Positions 14,938 through 23,922 of a stretch of DNA of 64,000 nucleotides are shown one piece after another (the stretch's first letter is position 1; each line of letters opens with the position of its first letter). The notes under the pieces were generated by a model, which worked only from the letters and a program-made list of their open reading frames with translations, ran no database searches and was not told the DNA's origin. The stretch comes from JAHIYG01 sp041306075 (GTDB lineage Archaea; Altiarchaeota; Altiarchaeia; IMC4; SCGC-AAA252-I15). A program made the position numbers and the translations under genes. The stretch spans positions 1-64,000 of the forward strand of contig JBFYKH010000071.1 in the NCBI GenBank assembly GCA_041306075.1. The letters run 5' to 3'.

Positions 14938-17778
14938 TCACGGCTGAAACTCTTGGAGAATCCTTTCGGCGTCCTTGCCGTTCCCGCCGCCCATCGCCAG
15001 CGCAGGCTTCCCGCCGCCCCCGCCGCCGAGCGCCGCACACAACCGCTTACAAACGTCGCCTGCATCCATGCCGCCGCTTGAGGCGACGACGACGTTGACC
15101 CTGTCGCCTCCTATGTTGAGCAGTACCAGTAACCTCCCGGGCTTAGAAACGGCCTTCAAGGCCGCATCGCTCAACGCCTTCACCGGCAGGCCATGGGTCA
15201 CATGCTTTACTGTGTCTGATGATGCGAACCTTTCACCAATATCCTTAAGGAGCATGTCCTGTGAGCCTGCCTGGAGCCTCTCCAACGCCTTCCTGTTCTG
15301 CCTCCAGGCGTCGAACAGGGAGTTTGCAGACTCGACTAAGCCGCCGCCTGGTTTGTAGGCCGCTGGCGCGCCCCCGAGGGACTTTATTGTAATGGCGTCC
15401 TGGTCGCACTCCAGCATAAACCGCTCGGCGGTCTGCGGCAGCTGCTCCGGCTGGACGCGGAAAACCTGAGCCGCCTCGGCGACTGCGCCGCCCTTGAATG
15501 GGGCCGCGACCTTCATCTTGGCCGACGTCGCAGAGTACATTTCCTCCTCCTTCCCCTCGTCCTTCTCGGATGCGGCGCCTGCCGTGAACTCGAGCCTGAC
15601 GACGCCGTCCTGTATTCTCTTCGCGGACAGCATCCTTATCCTGCCCGCCTCCCTGGTGTTCCCGAGGTGGGTTCCGCCGCAGGCTTCCGTGTCGATGCCC
15701 GGGATGCTGACTATCCTGATACTTGTGCCCGGGACCGCGCCGCCCTGGTACAATCTCATCCCGTACTTCCCCTCGGCCTCGTTCCGCTTCATCCACTTGA
15801 CTTCGACGGGGCGGGCCTCCGCGACCGTCACGTTGGCCGTGTCCTCTATCCGCTTCAGCTCCTCCTGCGACACGCTCTTATAGTGGGTGATGTCGAGCCT
15901 GGACGACTCCTCGCTCTTGTGGGCGCCCGCCTGCCATACGTGGGGGCCGAGCGTCTCCCTCGCCGCCGCGTTCACGATGTGGGTGGCGGTGTGGTGCTGC
16001 ATCAGCTGGAACCTTCGTTTGTCGTCGAGCATGCACTCGACCGTCTGCCCGGGCTTAAGGTGCGCGATTTTATCTACCGTGTGGACGACGACCCTCCCCG
16101 CCTTCTCCACATAGGTGACCTTGGAGCCGCCGATTCTGCCGTAGTCCGACTCCTGGCCCCCTCCCTCCGGGTAGAAATAAGTTCTGTCCAGTATGACCCT
16201 GCCGTCGGACGCGTAAAGGACTTTCGCCTCGAAGTCGAGCCTCCCCTGGTCCTCGTAGTAGGCGAGTACCGTGTCCGCAATCCCCTCCGGGGGGCTGAAC
16301 CCGGCCTTGGCCTCATCCTCTTGCGCCGCCTTCTCATGTCGCTCCTCCACGAGGCGGTAGAAGTTGTCGGGCACCGGGGCACCGGTGAGTTTCCCGACGA
16401 GGTCAGGCGATATGCCGTGGCTGTCGTAGAGCTCCACCATCTTCTCCACCGTCATCGACTTCTCCTTCGCGAGGAGCCTCCTGCCCTTCTCCTGGCCTTC
16501 GACGTAACGCTGCCTCTCCACGGCCACGATGTCGTAGAGGCTGCCGGTCTCCTTCAAGTCCGTGTACCACCTCCCGAACTCCCCTATGTGCTCCTCGAAC
16601 ACCTTCTCCAGCTCTATGTTGAGGCCGAACTCCTCGTTCAGGCTCCAGCACCTCCTCAGGAGCGTCCTCAGGTTGTATCCGCCGCCGACGTTGGAGGGGA
16701 GCGCCCCGTCGTGTATCGCGACGAGCAGGCTCCGGGCGTGGTCCGCTATCGCGTAGAGCGCCCGCATCCTGAACACCCTCTCCCTGAGCTCGGGGGGCGT
16801 GAGACCCAGCTCCTTCGCTATGGAGCCCCACACCGACCCTATGTCGTCGACGTCGTCGATGTTGAGGAGGCCCGCGTAGTGGCCGAACTTCGCCATGAAC
16901 TTCCGGTCTGGCTTGACGCCGCTCGCCCGGTACATGTATTCCATCACCTTCGGGAACGTGCTGTCGTAGCTCATCGGGCTGCCCTGGCTGAACCAGCTCC
17001 AGCGCTCCAGGCCCGCGCCCATGTCGATGACCCGGGTACGAAGCTCCCGGGAGCTCCCGTCCGGAAGCACCTGGTACTGCATGTACACCTGGTTGCCGAG
17101 CTCGAGGCCGCGGCTGAAGAACTCCATGCTCGGGCCGTAGTTGCCGCCGCCGGCCCACACGTCCTCGTGGTAGCATATGTCGCCGGCCTTGATTCCGAGG
17201 CCGGTTGTGAGGAACTCGTGCATCTGGAGTATGCCCTCGTCCTTGAAGTAGACGTGCCGTTCCGGCGTGTTGAAGGTGTGCTGGCCGACCATGACGAACC
17301 CGCTGTAGTGGCGGCCGGTGACGCCGACGGAGTCGATGTCCTGGAACCTGAGGCAGAACTGCGGCTCAAGGACCGCGGGCGCGGGCGGCTCCACCTCCCC
17401 TGCGACGACGTAAGGCTGGAAGTCGTTGATGCCCGCGTTCACGAAGTACAGGTCCTCGTACCAGCGGCAGACGACCGGGTACCTGTTGATGGGCACGTAG
17501 CCCCATTTGCCGAAGACCTTCACGTACTCGTCCCAAGCCTCCTTGTACTCGAACCTCTTCCTCGTCAGCTTCTCCCCGATGAACCTGTAGCCTCCCGAGC
17601 ACGCCGGCTCGTCGCAGAACTCCCGCTCCACGGAGCTCCAGAATCCGCGGCCGCATTTGCCGCAGACGCGCCGGCTGAACCCGACGCCCTCCAGGGACTC
17701 GGCCGGATAGTACTTCCGGAAGTTCCTGTGGAACTCCGGCTTCATCTGCGCCTTCAGGGCGCGGAAATCAAAGGCCAC
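14938..17778 (-). CDS. alaS: Alanyl-tRNA synthetase, archaeal type
   Basis: Charges tRNA-Ala and edits mischarged Ser/Gly. The about 946-residue product has the archaeal N-terminal zinc-binding segment (CGKCGRGFW ... CDEPACSGG), the class II catalytic core (FLTTGLGIKAGDICYHEDVW region), an editing domain with HHTATH and the distal CGGTHLG motif, and a C-terminal Gly-rich region (GGGGGGKPAL). The GTG at 17778 is chosen because a TATA element (TTAAAAC on the plus strand) is 25 nt upstream; an ATG at 17745 is the alternative. Further upstream extension would run into the divergent gene and lacks homology. Confidence 0.95.
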   Translation of the reverse strand: MAFDFRALKAQMKPEFHRNFRKYYPAESLEGVGFSRRVCGKCGRGFWSSVEREFCDEPACSGGYRFIGEKLTRKRFEYKEAWDEYVKVFGKWGYVPINRYPVVCRWYEDLYFVNAGINDFQPYVVAGEVEPPAPAVLEPQFCLRFQDIDSVGVTGRHYSGFVMVGQHTFNTPERHVYFKDEGILQMHEFLTTGLGIKAGDICYHEDVWAGGGNYGPSMEFFSRGLELGNQVYMQYQVLPDGSSRELRTRVIDMGAGLERWSWFSQGSPMSYDSTFPKVMEYMYRASGVKPDRKFMAKFGHYAGLLNIDDVDDIGSVWGSIAKELGLTPPELRERVFRMRALYAIADHARSLLVAIHDGALPSNVGGGYNLRTLLRRCWSLNEEFGLNIELEKVFEEHIGEFGRWYTDLKETGSLYDIVAVERQRYVEGQEKGRRLLAKEKSMTVEKMVELYDSHGISPDLVGKLTGAPVPDNFYRLVEERHEKAAQEDEAKAGFSPPEGIADTVLAYYEDQGRLDFEAKVLYASDGRVILDRTYFYPEGGGQESDYGRIGGSKVTYVEKAGRVVVHTVDKIAHLKPGQTVECMLDDKRRFQLMQHHTATHIVNAAARETLGPHVWQAGAHKSEESSRLDITHYKSVSQEELKRIEDTANVTVAEARPVEVKWMKRNEAEGKYGMRLYQGGAVPGTSIRIVSIPGIDTEACGGTHLGNTREAGRIRMLSAKRIQDGVVRLEFTAGAASEKDEGKEEEMYSATSAKMKVAAPFKGGAVAEAAQVFRVQPEQLPQTAERFMLECDQDAITIKSLGGAPAAYKPGGGLVESANSLFDAWRQNRKALERLQAGSQDMLLKDIGERFASSDTVKHVTHGLPVKALSDAALKAVSKPGRLLVLLNIGGDRVNVVVASSGGMDAGDVCKRLCAALGGGGGGKPALAMGGGNGKDAERILQEFQP

Positions 17779-17840
17779 CGTAAATATACGCTCCCGCCTC
17801 TTAAAACGCTTATAATCCTGCGCCGCCGGATACTTTACCG

Positions 17841-18557
17841 ATGAGCCTGCGCGAATTGAAGCCCCCGCCTCTCCTTGAGCCGCCGCTTCCGGCGTCTGAA
17901 TTCGGCTGGACCACGGTCCCGGAGGGTAGTATAGCATCCTTCGCGGAAATGGTGTTGCGCGGGGGGCTCGACTGCGCCAACCTGGGCGAATGCCACGTCG
18001 CCCTGGCGGGATTGGGCCGCCGCCTGGAGGTTCCGGAAAGCCAGTGGGGGACTATGGCGGAGGCGCTCGCCAAGCATCGGAAGGACGGCAACGCCCTCCT
18101 CACCGCATCCCTCCTCTTTTCCATGAATGCTTTAGGCCGGCCCCAGGAGATAACCCAAGATGATACGCGGCTCTTGTGCGCGGATTTGGACCGCTACCGC
18201 GCAAACAAGACGGGCCTGAGGGTAGCGGAGCTCCACTACCGCATGCACGGCATCGGAGTCGGCGTGGAGATTACGCCCGCCGACAGAAAGACAATGGTCG
18301 ACGCGGTAGGCCAATACCGACTAAACGGCGACGGCCTCGGTGTGGCCGCCCAGCACTACTACCTCATGAAGCTCGGCTTCAAACAGGAAATCAAAATGCA
18401 GGACTGGGCCCTGATGCGCAAGCGCCTCGAAGAGGAGTCCAGGTTCGTTTCCGCGCCTGGATTGGAGCTTGCGTGCATGGTGTCGGAGCTTGCCAGGGAG
18501 GCCGGCGAAACCCGCCCAGCAAACGATATGCCGCCCCTGAAGAGGTTCACGCGATGA
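17841..18557 (+). CDS. Helical-repeat protein A of an unrecognised family
   Basis: A 238-residue protein made of about five degenerate 38-42-residue repeats. The consensus I read is LxxALxxYRxxxDGLxVAxLHYxM followed by xxLGxxxEITPxD, as in VAELHYRMHGIGVGVEITPADR and VAAQHYYLMKLGFKQEIKMQDW. Each unit looks like a helix pair, so an alpha-solenoid is likely. It opens with LRELKPPPLLEPP and ends MPPLKRFTR; both motifs recur in the next protein. A TATA element (CTTATAATC) is 27 nt upstream. The stop overlaps the next start (ATGA). A third relative is at 57687-58643. Function unknown; a scaffold or binding role is only a guess. Confidence 0.75.
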   Translation: MSLRELKPPPLLEPPLPASEFGWTTVPEGSIASFAEMVLRGGLDCANLGECHVALAGLGRRLEVPESQWGTMAEALAKHRKDGNALLTASLLFSMNALGRPQEITQDDTRLLCADLDRYRANKTGLRVAELHYRMHGIGVGVEITPADRKTMVDAVGQYRLNGDGLGVAAQHYYLMKLGFKQEIKMQDWALMRKRLEEESRFVSAPGLELACMVSELAREAGETRPANDMPPLKRFTR

Positions 18558-19294
18558 CGGTCAGAATCGCGCAGCTCAAGGAGCAGCCTCTCCTGTCTCC
18601 GCCCGCGGATAGGCCGGACCTGGCGGTCCCGCGGGACGTGGAGGACGCCATCCTCAAGGGGATAGCGGACTACCGGGGGGCGAAGGACGGATGGAACGTC
18701 ATCAGGCTCCACTACTATGCCCTCCGTCTTGGCATACCGACCGTGGTCACCACGGCGGACGAGGAGCTGGCGCGGAAGGAGCATCACGAGGTCAGGTACG
18801 GAGGAGGGAAGCCGTGGACCACCCACGCCGTAGGCGACTTCTACCTACAGATGAAGGCCATCGGCAGGAAAGCCCCCGTATTCACCACCGACGAGGAGAG
18901 AATGAGGAACACGTTCGACGATGACAGGAAACGCGACGGATACGGCCTCGCGCAGACGCTCTACCAGTTCCATGCGCTAGGCCTCAAGGAGGAGGCCACT
19001 GACGCCGACCGGGAGAAGATGCTGTCCGCGCTCGAGGATGCGCGGCTTAACCTCCGCGGCTGGGGCGTCCTGAGGATGCACTACTGGCTGAGGGGGCTTG
19101 GCATCAGGGAGGAGATTACCGTGGATGACAAGGCCCTCTTCGAAGGGCGCATAAGGGAGGTCAGGGGCAAGGATAGCGTCCTCATGCTTGCCGAGGCCTA
19201 CTGCCTGCGGCATGAGCTACTGTCGGACAAGGGCGCGAAGAATCCAGCCGAGACGTCGATGCCGCCCCTGAAGCGTTTCACTCGCTTTTCCTGA
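18554..19294 (+). CDS. Helical-repeat protein B, tandem paralogue of A
   Basis: A 246-residue protein with the same architecture as its upstream neighbour: N-terminal IAQLKEQPLLSPP, about five repeats (VIRLHYYALRLGIPTVVTT, LRMHYWLRGLGIREEITVDD among them) and the C-terminal tag MPPLKRFTRFS. The shared end motifs and repeat order indicate tandem duplication. The ATG is embedded in the upstream stop (ATGA), so it is translationally coupled. No signal peptide or membrane span. Its last 17 nt overlap the convergent pstB gene. Function unknown. Confidence 0.75.
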   Translation: MTVRIAQLKEQPLLSPPADRPDLAVPRDVEDAILKGIADYRGAKDGWNVIRLHYYALRLGIPTVVTTADEELARKEHHEVRYGGGKPWTTHAVGDFYLQMKAIGRKAPVFTTDEERMRNTFDDDRKRDGYGLAQTLYQFHALGLKEEATDADREKMLSALEDARLNLRGWGVLRMHYWLRGLGIREEITVDDKALFEGRIREVRGKDSVLMLAEAYCLRHELLSDKGAKNPAETSMPPLKRFTRFS

Positions 19295-20273
19295 CGACTA
19301 TCTCCCAGTCGTGCTCGGAGAGCTGCCTCCTGTGTATTATCTTGTGGCCGTCGGTCTCCAGGCCGCGGGGTATGTCCTTGAGCGCCTCCCTGGTGTTGAC
19401 GACCACCCTCAGGACCTGCTCTATGCGGAGGCCGTCGATGGCCTCCTTCACCTTCAGGAAGTCGACGGGGGTGCCGTATTCCCTGAGGTCCAGTTCCCGG
19501 TCGACGGTGTAGTCCTCGTAGTATTCGCCCTTGATGTACGCCTTCGTCCTCTCGTGCTTAGGGTTGTGGAAGAGCTCCTTGGCGGGGCCGTGCTCGATGA
19601 GGCTGCCAAGGTACAGGTATATGACGTGGTCTGCGAGCCTCTTGGCCTGGTGTATGTTGTGGGTGCTCATGATTATCGTGTAGTCGCGGCCGAGCCTCAT
19701 AATCTGGTCCTCTATCTTCCTCGACGACACGGGGTCGAGCGCGCTCGTCGCCTCGTCGCACAAGAGCACCTTCGGCTTGACGGCGAGGAGCCTCGCCAGG
19801 CTGAGCCGCTGCTGCTGGCCTATCGACAGCCTCGCCGCCGGCTCCCCGAGCCTGTTCTTGAGCTCGTCCCACAGCGCCGCGTTTACCAGGCTCTCTTTGA
19901 CTAACCCGTCCAGGACGGCCTTGTCGCCCTCGCCGTGTATCCTCGGGCCGTATGCGACGTTGTCGTATATGGACATCGGCAGCGGGGAGGGCTTCTGCGT
20001 TATCATCCCCACCTTCGTCCTCAGCTCGGTCACGTCCACGGAGTCCTCGAGTATGTTCTCCCCCTCAAACATTATCCGCCCCCTCGCCTTCAGGCCCTCG
20101 TTGAAGTCTATGAACCTGTTGAAGCAGCGAAGGAAAATCGTCTTGCCCGAGCCGGAGGGCCCTATTACGCACACAATCTTCCGCTCAGGTATCTCGAGGC
20201 TGATGTCCTTCAGGAGCACCCCCTCCCTCGCGCTGACGGAGAGGCCTTCGACCCGTATTATCTCGCCGGTCAT
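19278..20273 (-). CDS. pstB: Phosphate ABC transporter ATPase PstB with C-terminal TusA-like domain
   Basis: ATPase of the high-affinity phosphate importer. Walker A is GPSGSGKT (38-45), the signature is LSIGQQQR (instead of LSGGQ), Walker B KVLLCDEATSALDP and the H-loop STHN. PstB is normally about 250-260 residues; this one has 331. The extra residues from about 260 to the end follow the TusA/SirA pattern: LDLREYGTPVDFLKVKEAI, then a strand, DIPRGLETDGHKI and a final WEIVVRK. The CPxP motif that carries the TusA sulfur-transfer Cys reads GTPV, so sulfur relay is unlikely and a regulatory role is inferred. The ATG overlaps the pstA stop (ATGA). Confidence 0.93.
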   Translation of the reverse strand: MTGEIIRVEGLSVSAREGVLLKDISLEIPERKIVCVIGPSGSGKTIFLRCFNRFIDFNEGLKARGRIMFEGENILEDSVDVTELRTKVGMITQKPSPLPMSIYDNVAYGPRIHGEGDKAVLDGLVKESLVNAALWDELKNRLGEPAARLSIGQQQRLSLARLLAVKPKVLLCDEATSALDPVSSRKIEDQIMRLGRDYTIIMSTHNIHQAKRLADHVIYLYLGSLIEHGPAKELFHNPKHERTKAYIKGEYYEDYTVDRELDLREYGTPVDFLKVKEAIDGLRIEQVLRVVVNTREALKDIPRGLETDGHKIIHRRQLSEHDWEIVVRKSE

Positions 20274-21121
20274 ACTACCCTGTTCCTCCTCGACGCCCTA
20301 CCGAGCATCCTCGCGGCTGACGTTAGTACTAGTATGACGGCCAATAAAATCACGGCGGAGGCGTAGGCCCTCTCCTGCACCCCCTGGAAGGGGGTTCCGA
20401 ACTGGAAGAATATGGCGAGGGGCAGGGACGCGGCCGGCTCCATGAGGGACGTCGGAATCTTGTCGGTGTATCCGGCGGTGAAGAGGATGGATGCGGCGTC
20501 GCCTATCCCCCGGCCGAACGCGATGATGACGCCCGTCAATATCCCGGGCGCCGCCTGCCTGAGCGTCACCGACCAGGTGGTCTCGAACCTCGTGGCGCCC
20601 ACGGCATACGACACCTCCTTCAGCTCCTGCGGCACGGTCTGCAGTATCTCGTCTATGGAGCGCGTCATGATGGGGAAGACGACGAAGGCGAGCGATATTA
20701 TGCCCCCGAGGAGCGAAGCCCTCAGGCCGACGGAAAGCATGATGATGAAGCCGAAGGCGCCGTAGACTATGGACGGCACCCCCCATAGTATGTCCAGGAC
20801 GAGCCTCACAGCCTCCGCCCACCTGCCGCCCCCGCTGTATTCCCTCTGGAGGAAAAGCGCGGTCGGCAGGCTCATCACGAAGGCGAGGGCCGTCCCCCCG
20901 GCCGCCAGGTATATCGAGCCGACTATCGCGTTCAGGACCCCTCCCCCGCCGCCCAGGTAGAACCCGCTCCTCGGGGTCTCAGTCACCATCTCGACGCTGA
21001 GCGCGGGCAGGCCCTTCAGGAGGACGGCGGCAATCATCGCCAGGAGGCATAGGAGGACCAGGCTCACGGACAGGAGCCCCGCGGCCTTGAACGCCTCCTC
21101 ATTGAGCCTCCTCCACTCCAT
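20270..21121 (-). CDS. pstA: Phosphate ABC transporter permease PstA
   Basis: Membrane subunit of the phosphate importer, 283 residues, with six predicted spans. The cytoplasmic coupling loop (EAA loop) reads EILQTVPQELKEVSYAVGAT and is followed by TWSVTLRQAAPGILTGVI, typical of PstA. The start MEWRRLNEEAF overlaps the pstC stop by one base (TGATG); a longer in-frame extension upstream is just the antisense-like reading of pstC coding sequence. It ends in an ATGA overlap with pstB. Confidence 0.95.
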   Translation of the reverse strand: MEWRRLNEEAFKAAGLLSVSLVLLCLLAMIAAVLLKGLPALSVEMVTETPRSGFYLGGGGGVLNAIVGSIYLAAGGTALAFVMSLPTALFLQREYSGGGRWAEAVRLVLDILWGVPSIVYGAFGFIIMLSVGLRASLLGGIISLAFVVFPIMTRSIDEILQTVPQELKEVSYAVGATRFETTWSVTLRQAAPGILTGVIIAFGRGIGDAASILFTAGYTDKIPTSLMEPAASLPLAIFFQFGTPFQGVQERAYASAVILLAVILVLTSAARMLGRASRRNRVV

Positions 21122-22014
21122 CAGTACGCCTCCGCCTTCATCCTCATGAGCAATGCCCTTCCTACCGCGTCGAACGCGACGACTATGACGAGGAGCAGGA
21201 GCGCCGCGAACATCATCGCGGACTCGAAGTCGGGAATCGACATCATCTCCCCGTAGTTGTTGGCTATCAGCGCGGTTAGCGGGTAGACCGGGTCGAAAGG
21301 GCTCGTCGCGTGCATCGCGACGTTGCCCACCACCATGAGGACCGCCATCGTCTCCCCGAAGGCGCGGCTGAAGCCGAGTATGACTGCGGACATGATTCCC
21401 GGCGATGCCTTCCGGAGCACAACCCTCCCGACGGTCTGCAATCTCGTGGCCCCCAGGGCGAAGGACGCCTCCCTGAGGTCCTGCGGGACGGACGCTATTA
21501 TCTCCTCCATTATGGAGAGCATTATCGGCACGACCATCACCGACAAGACCAGCGCCCCGCTCAGTATGCAGTAGCCAGACGTTTCGTACCCGAACGCGGG
21601 CGCGAGGTAGTCCCTCACGAACGGCACGATGAACAGCACTCCCCAGAGGCCGAAGATGACCGACGGTATGCCGGCTAGCGTGTCGATGCCGGACTTCACC
21701 AGGGAGCGGAACCTGCCGCCGGCATACTCCGCGAGGTATATCGCGCTCATCAGGCAGAGGGGCACGGAGAACAACATTGTGACGAGGGTCACGAGGAGCG
21801 TGCCTGTGATGAAAGGGTAGAACCCGAAGACCCCCCTGGACGGCTTCCACTCGGACGAGAAGAGGAGCTGGGACGGCGTCTCCAGGGAGAGTATGAGCCC
21901 GGACTTCAGGAGGAGGCCGAGCGTTATCAAAGCCAGTATGCTCACGGCGGCCAGCGCGAATATCCGGGTGGCCGCCCCGGCGGCCCTGTCGACCAGTATG
22001 CTCCTCTTCCTCAT
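21121..22014 (-). CDS. pstC: Phosphate ABC transporter permease PstC
   Basis: Second membrane subunit of the phosphate channel, 297 residues. The EAA loop reads EEIIASVPQDLREASFALGA and is followed by LQTVGRVVLRKASPGIMSAV and SRAFGETMAV, the PstC pattern. The ATG at 22014 lies inside the pstS stop (ATGA), giving MRKRSILVDRAAG as N-terminus. Confidence 0.95.
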   Translation of the reverse strand: MRKRSILVDRAAGAATRIFALAAVSILALITLGLLLKSGLILSLETPSQLLFSSEWKPSRGVFGFYPFITGTLLVTLVTMLFSVPLCLMSAIYLAEYAGGRFRSLVKSGIDTLAGIPSVIFGLWGVLFIVPFVRDYLAPAFGYETSGYCILSGALVLSVMVVPIMLSIMEEIIASVPQDLREASFALGATRLQTVGRVVLRKASPGIMSAVILGFSRAFGETMAVLMVVGNVAMHATSPFDPVYPLTALIANNYGEMMSIPDFESAMMFAALLLLVIVVAFDAVGRALLMRMKAEAY

Positions 22015-22958
22015 CTGAGCTTCTCCGCCTCGGCGGCTATGGCGTCGCCCTTCAGCGGTATGTATCCGGCCGGCAGGACATGGCTTTGCCCCCCCGTCAG
22101 AATCCACGCGATGAAGTCCCGGGTCGCCCCCTCAGGTTTCCCGAGGGTGACGATGTACAGGTCCCGGGCCGGCGGGGACGGAAACACCCCGTCGGCTATG
22201 GCCTTGACGACGTCCGCCTTGTCCGAGTAGAAGTCCTCGTCAGCCGAGACGACTCCGTCGGAATCCAGGTCCAGGGGCACTATCATCAGATTGCCCACCG
22301 GCTTCCCGGTCCTGTCGTCGTAGGCGAAGTTGAGGTTGTTGAATCCCATCCCCCTGACGTCCCTTGACACCGCCTCGGCGATGCCCGGGTCGGCGTTGAC
22401 CCCGACGCCCACCAGGTCCTCCTGCTTGACGCCGAGGTATTTACCCCAGACCTCCGCGGCGCCGCATGAATCCGAGCGCACATAGACTGAAATCCTGTCC
22501 TTCACGTCCGGCCTGCCGGAGAGCATACCCCATTCGGCGACGCCGCCGGTGACGAACACGCCCTTGAACTCCTCAGCCTTTACGCCGCGCCTGGCGATGT
22601 CCGCCGCCACGGGGTTGCCCCGGTTCATGGTCGGGAGGACTGCGTCCTTGGCGACCGCGATGGGGTAGGCGCCCTTGCCGGTCTCGGACTCGTCGATGTC
22701 CCTCGACACCATCCCGATGTCCACGAGGCCGCCGAGCGCGTCCGCCATCCCCTTGCCCGCGCCGCCGGCGTTGACTTCGATGCTCACGCCGGGGTTCGCC
22801 TTCTGGTACTCGTCAGCCCACTTCACCATCAGGGGATACAGGGCCCACGCGCCAGAGACCCTCACGGTCTCCTTCGGCTCGGCCCCGCCGCCTGAAAGGA
22901 AGAGGGCGGCCCCGAAAGTCAAGACAACGCACACTGCCAGGATAATCTTCCAGTCCAT
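22011..22958 (-). CDS. pstS: Phosphate-binding protein PstS
   Basis: Extracellular phosphate receptor of the importer, 315 residues, with an N-terminal hydrophobic segment (IILAVCVVLTFGAALFLSGGG) acting as signal or anchor. Phosphate-site features include VSGAWALYPLM near the N-terminus and GGAGKGMADALGG. A loop with perfect EF-hand spacing (DLDSDGVVSADED) lies near residue 235; similar calcium-type loops occur in other prokaryotic PstS proteins. A TATA element (TTTTAAG) about 29 nt upstream starts the pstSCAB operon. No phoU gene follows. Confidence 0.95.
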   Translation of the reverse strand: MDWKIILAVCVVLTFGAALFLSGGGAEPKETVRVSGAWALYPLMVKWADEYQKANPGVSIEVNAGGAGKGMADALGGLVDIGMVSRDIDESETGKGAYPIAVAKDAVLPTMNRGNPVAADIARRGVKAEEFKGVFVTGGVAEWGMLSGRPDVKDRISVYVRSDSCGAAEVWGKYLGVKQEDLVGVGVNADPGIAEAVSRDVRGMGFNNLNFAYDDRTGKPVGNLMIVPLDLDSDGVVSADEDFYSDKADVVKAIADGVFPSPPARDLYIVTLGKPEGATRDFIAWILTGGQSHVLPAGYIPLKGDAIAAEAEKLR

Positions 22959-23023
22959 ACACTATACAATCGTCCGCCTAACTTAAAACAGCATATTATT
23001 TACCCGAATTCCCCATTTATCTC

Positions 23024-23662
23024 ATGGTGTTCGGGAGGCGCGGCCAAGGCGGCATGGAGTACATGGGCTCATACGGCTGGGCCGTACTCGTCGTAATCGT
23101 GGTGGGGATAGCCATGTACTCCTTCGGGATACTGAACTGGAATCCCGTGGCTTCGCCGACATCCTCCGGCTTCATGGAGCTTATGCCTTTCCTGCCGACC
23201 GCGCAGATACGGGACCATGTTTGGAACGACGGAGCGGCGGACTACAACGGCTTCATGGTGCAGTTCGTGAACGCGGGCGGCGCAGCAGTCAGGATAACCG
23301 ACATCATCGCCGAGGTCAACAGCGGGACCTGCGACTTCCAGGAGGTCCTTATCGAGCCCAACGTCGTGGTGATGCCCCAGTCGATTTTCGGCCCTAACAA
23401 CTGTTTCACGGTGACGGGCGGCGTATGGGCGCTGTGCACATCCGTCCAGGACAGCATGGTCTCCAAGGACGAGTCTTTCAGGGTGCTCACAATGACCCAG
23501 GACGGGGCTGGGGGCGTGACGCCGTGCGAGCATATATCTGTCAGCGGAAAATACGAGGTCGAACTCCAGATAGGATACGGGTTGTCCGTCGGCGATATGG
23601 GCGTGAACACCGCGGACAAATACAGTTCGGGCAAGATAATACTCTCCGGCACATCGAAGTAA
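23024..23662 (+). CDS. Type IV pilin-like protein with class III signal peptide
   Basis: A 212-residue secreted protein whose N-terminus, RRGQGGMEYMGSYGWAVLVV, is a class III (Q-type) prepilin signal: basic residues, Gly-Gln cleavage site, Glu at +5 region and a hydrophobic core that forms the pilus spine. Such signals are cut by EppA/FlaK-like peptidases in euryarchaea. The remaining domain is beta-rich with a few Cys (CDF, NCF, LCT, PCEH). A TATA-like element is 29 nt upstream. No pilus ATPase is nearby. Confidence 0.85.
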   Translation: MVFGRRGQGGMEYMGSYGWAVLVVIVVGIAMYSFGILNWNPVASPTSSGFMELMPFLPTAQIRDHVWNDGAADYNGFMVQFVNAGGAAVRITDIIAEVNSGTCDFQEVLIEPNVVVMPQSIFGPNNCFTVTGGVWALCTSVQDSMVSKDESFRVLTMTQDGAGGVTPCEHISVSGKYEVELQIGYGLSVGDMGVNTADKYSSGKIILSGTSK

Positions 23663-23675
23663 ACACGGTGAAACA

Positions 23676-23831
23676 ATGGGCATGAGCAAGAAGGACCTTT
23701 CGAAGGCGAGGGCGAAGCTGAAGGCGAGGATAGAGGAGCTCGAGGAGAAGGTCCGGGTGGACCCCCTGAAGAGGAACCCGAGGAACCACGAGGAGCTGGC
23801 GAAATTAAAGCGGGAGCTCGAGGCCACCTAG
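23676..23831 (+). CDS. Small basic coiled-coil protein
   Basis: A 51-residue frame, MGMSKKDLSKARAKLKARIE, continuing ELEEK and ending LKRELEAT, starts 13 nt after the pilin stop. GGTGAAA upstream can serve as ribosome binding site. The composition (Lys, Glu, Leu, Ala with heptad spacing around a central Pro-Arg turn) suggests a helical hairpin. It is probably co-transcribed with the pilin gene. Real gene status is supported by its RBS and helical periodicity but no family is recognised. Confidence 0.55.
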   Translation: MGMSKKDLSKARAKLKARIEELEEKVRVDPLKRNPRNHEELAKLKRELEAT

Positions 23832-23922
23832 GATTCTGATGGACGGGCACAGCCCCCTGTGGCTGCCTGTTGGCCGGCTGATTCAACAGCCTGTCCGCGT
23901 TTCATCCTGCGCAGGCGGCGTT

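Noticed and set aside
15667..17844. 725-codon open frame on the plus strand inside alaS
   Set aside because: It is a shadow of the alaS coding strand in a G+C-rich genome; composition is Arg/Val/Leu/His-rich with no domain, while the minus-strand AlaRS motifs are complete.
21122..21850. Long N-terminal extension of pstA in the same frame
   Set aside because: The extension reads through pstC in another frame; the real start overlaps the pstC stop and begins with a normal PstA N-terminus.
22240..22278. EF-hand-like loop in PstS as a novelty
   Set aside because: The loop is real, but similar calcium-type loops are found in other prokaryotic PstS proteins, so it is ordinary for the family.
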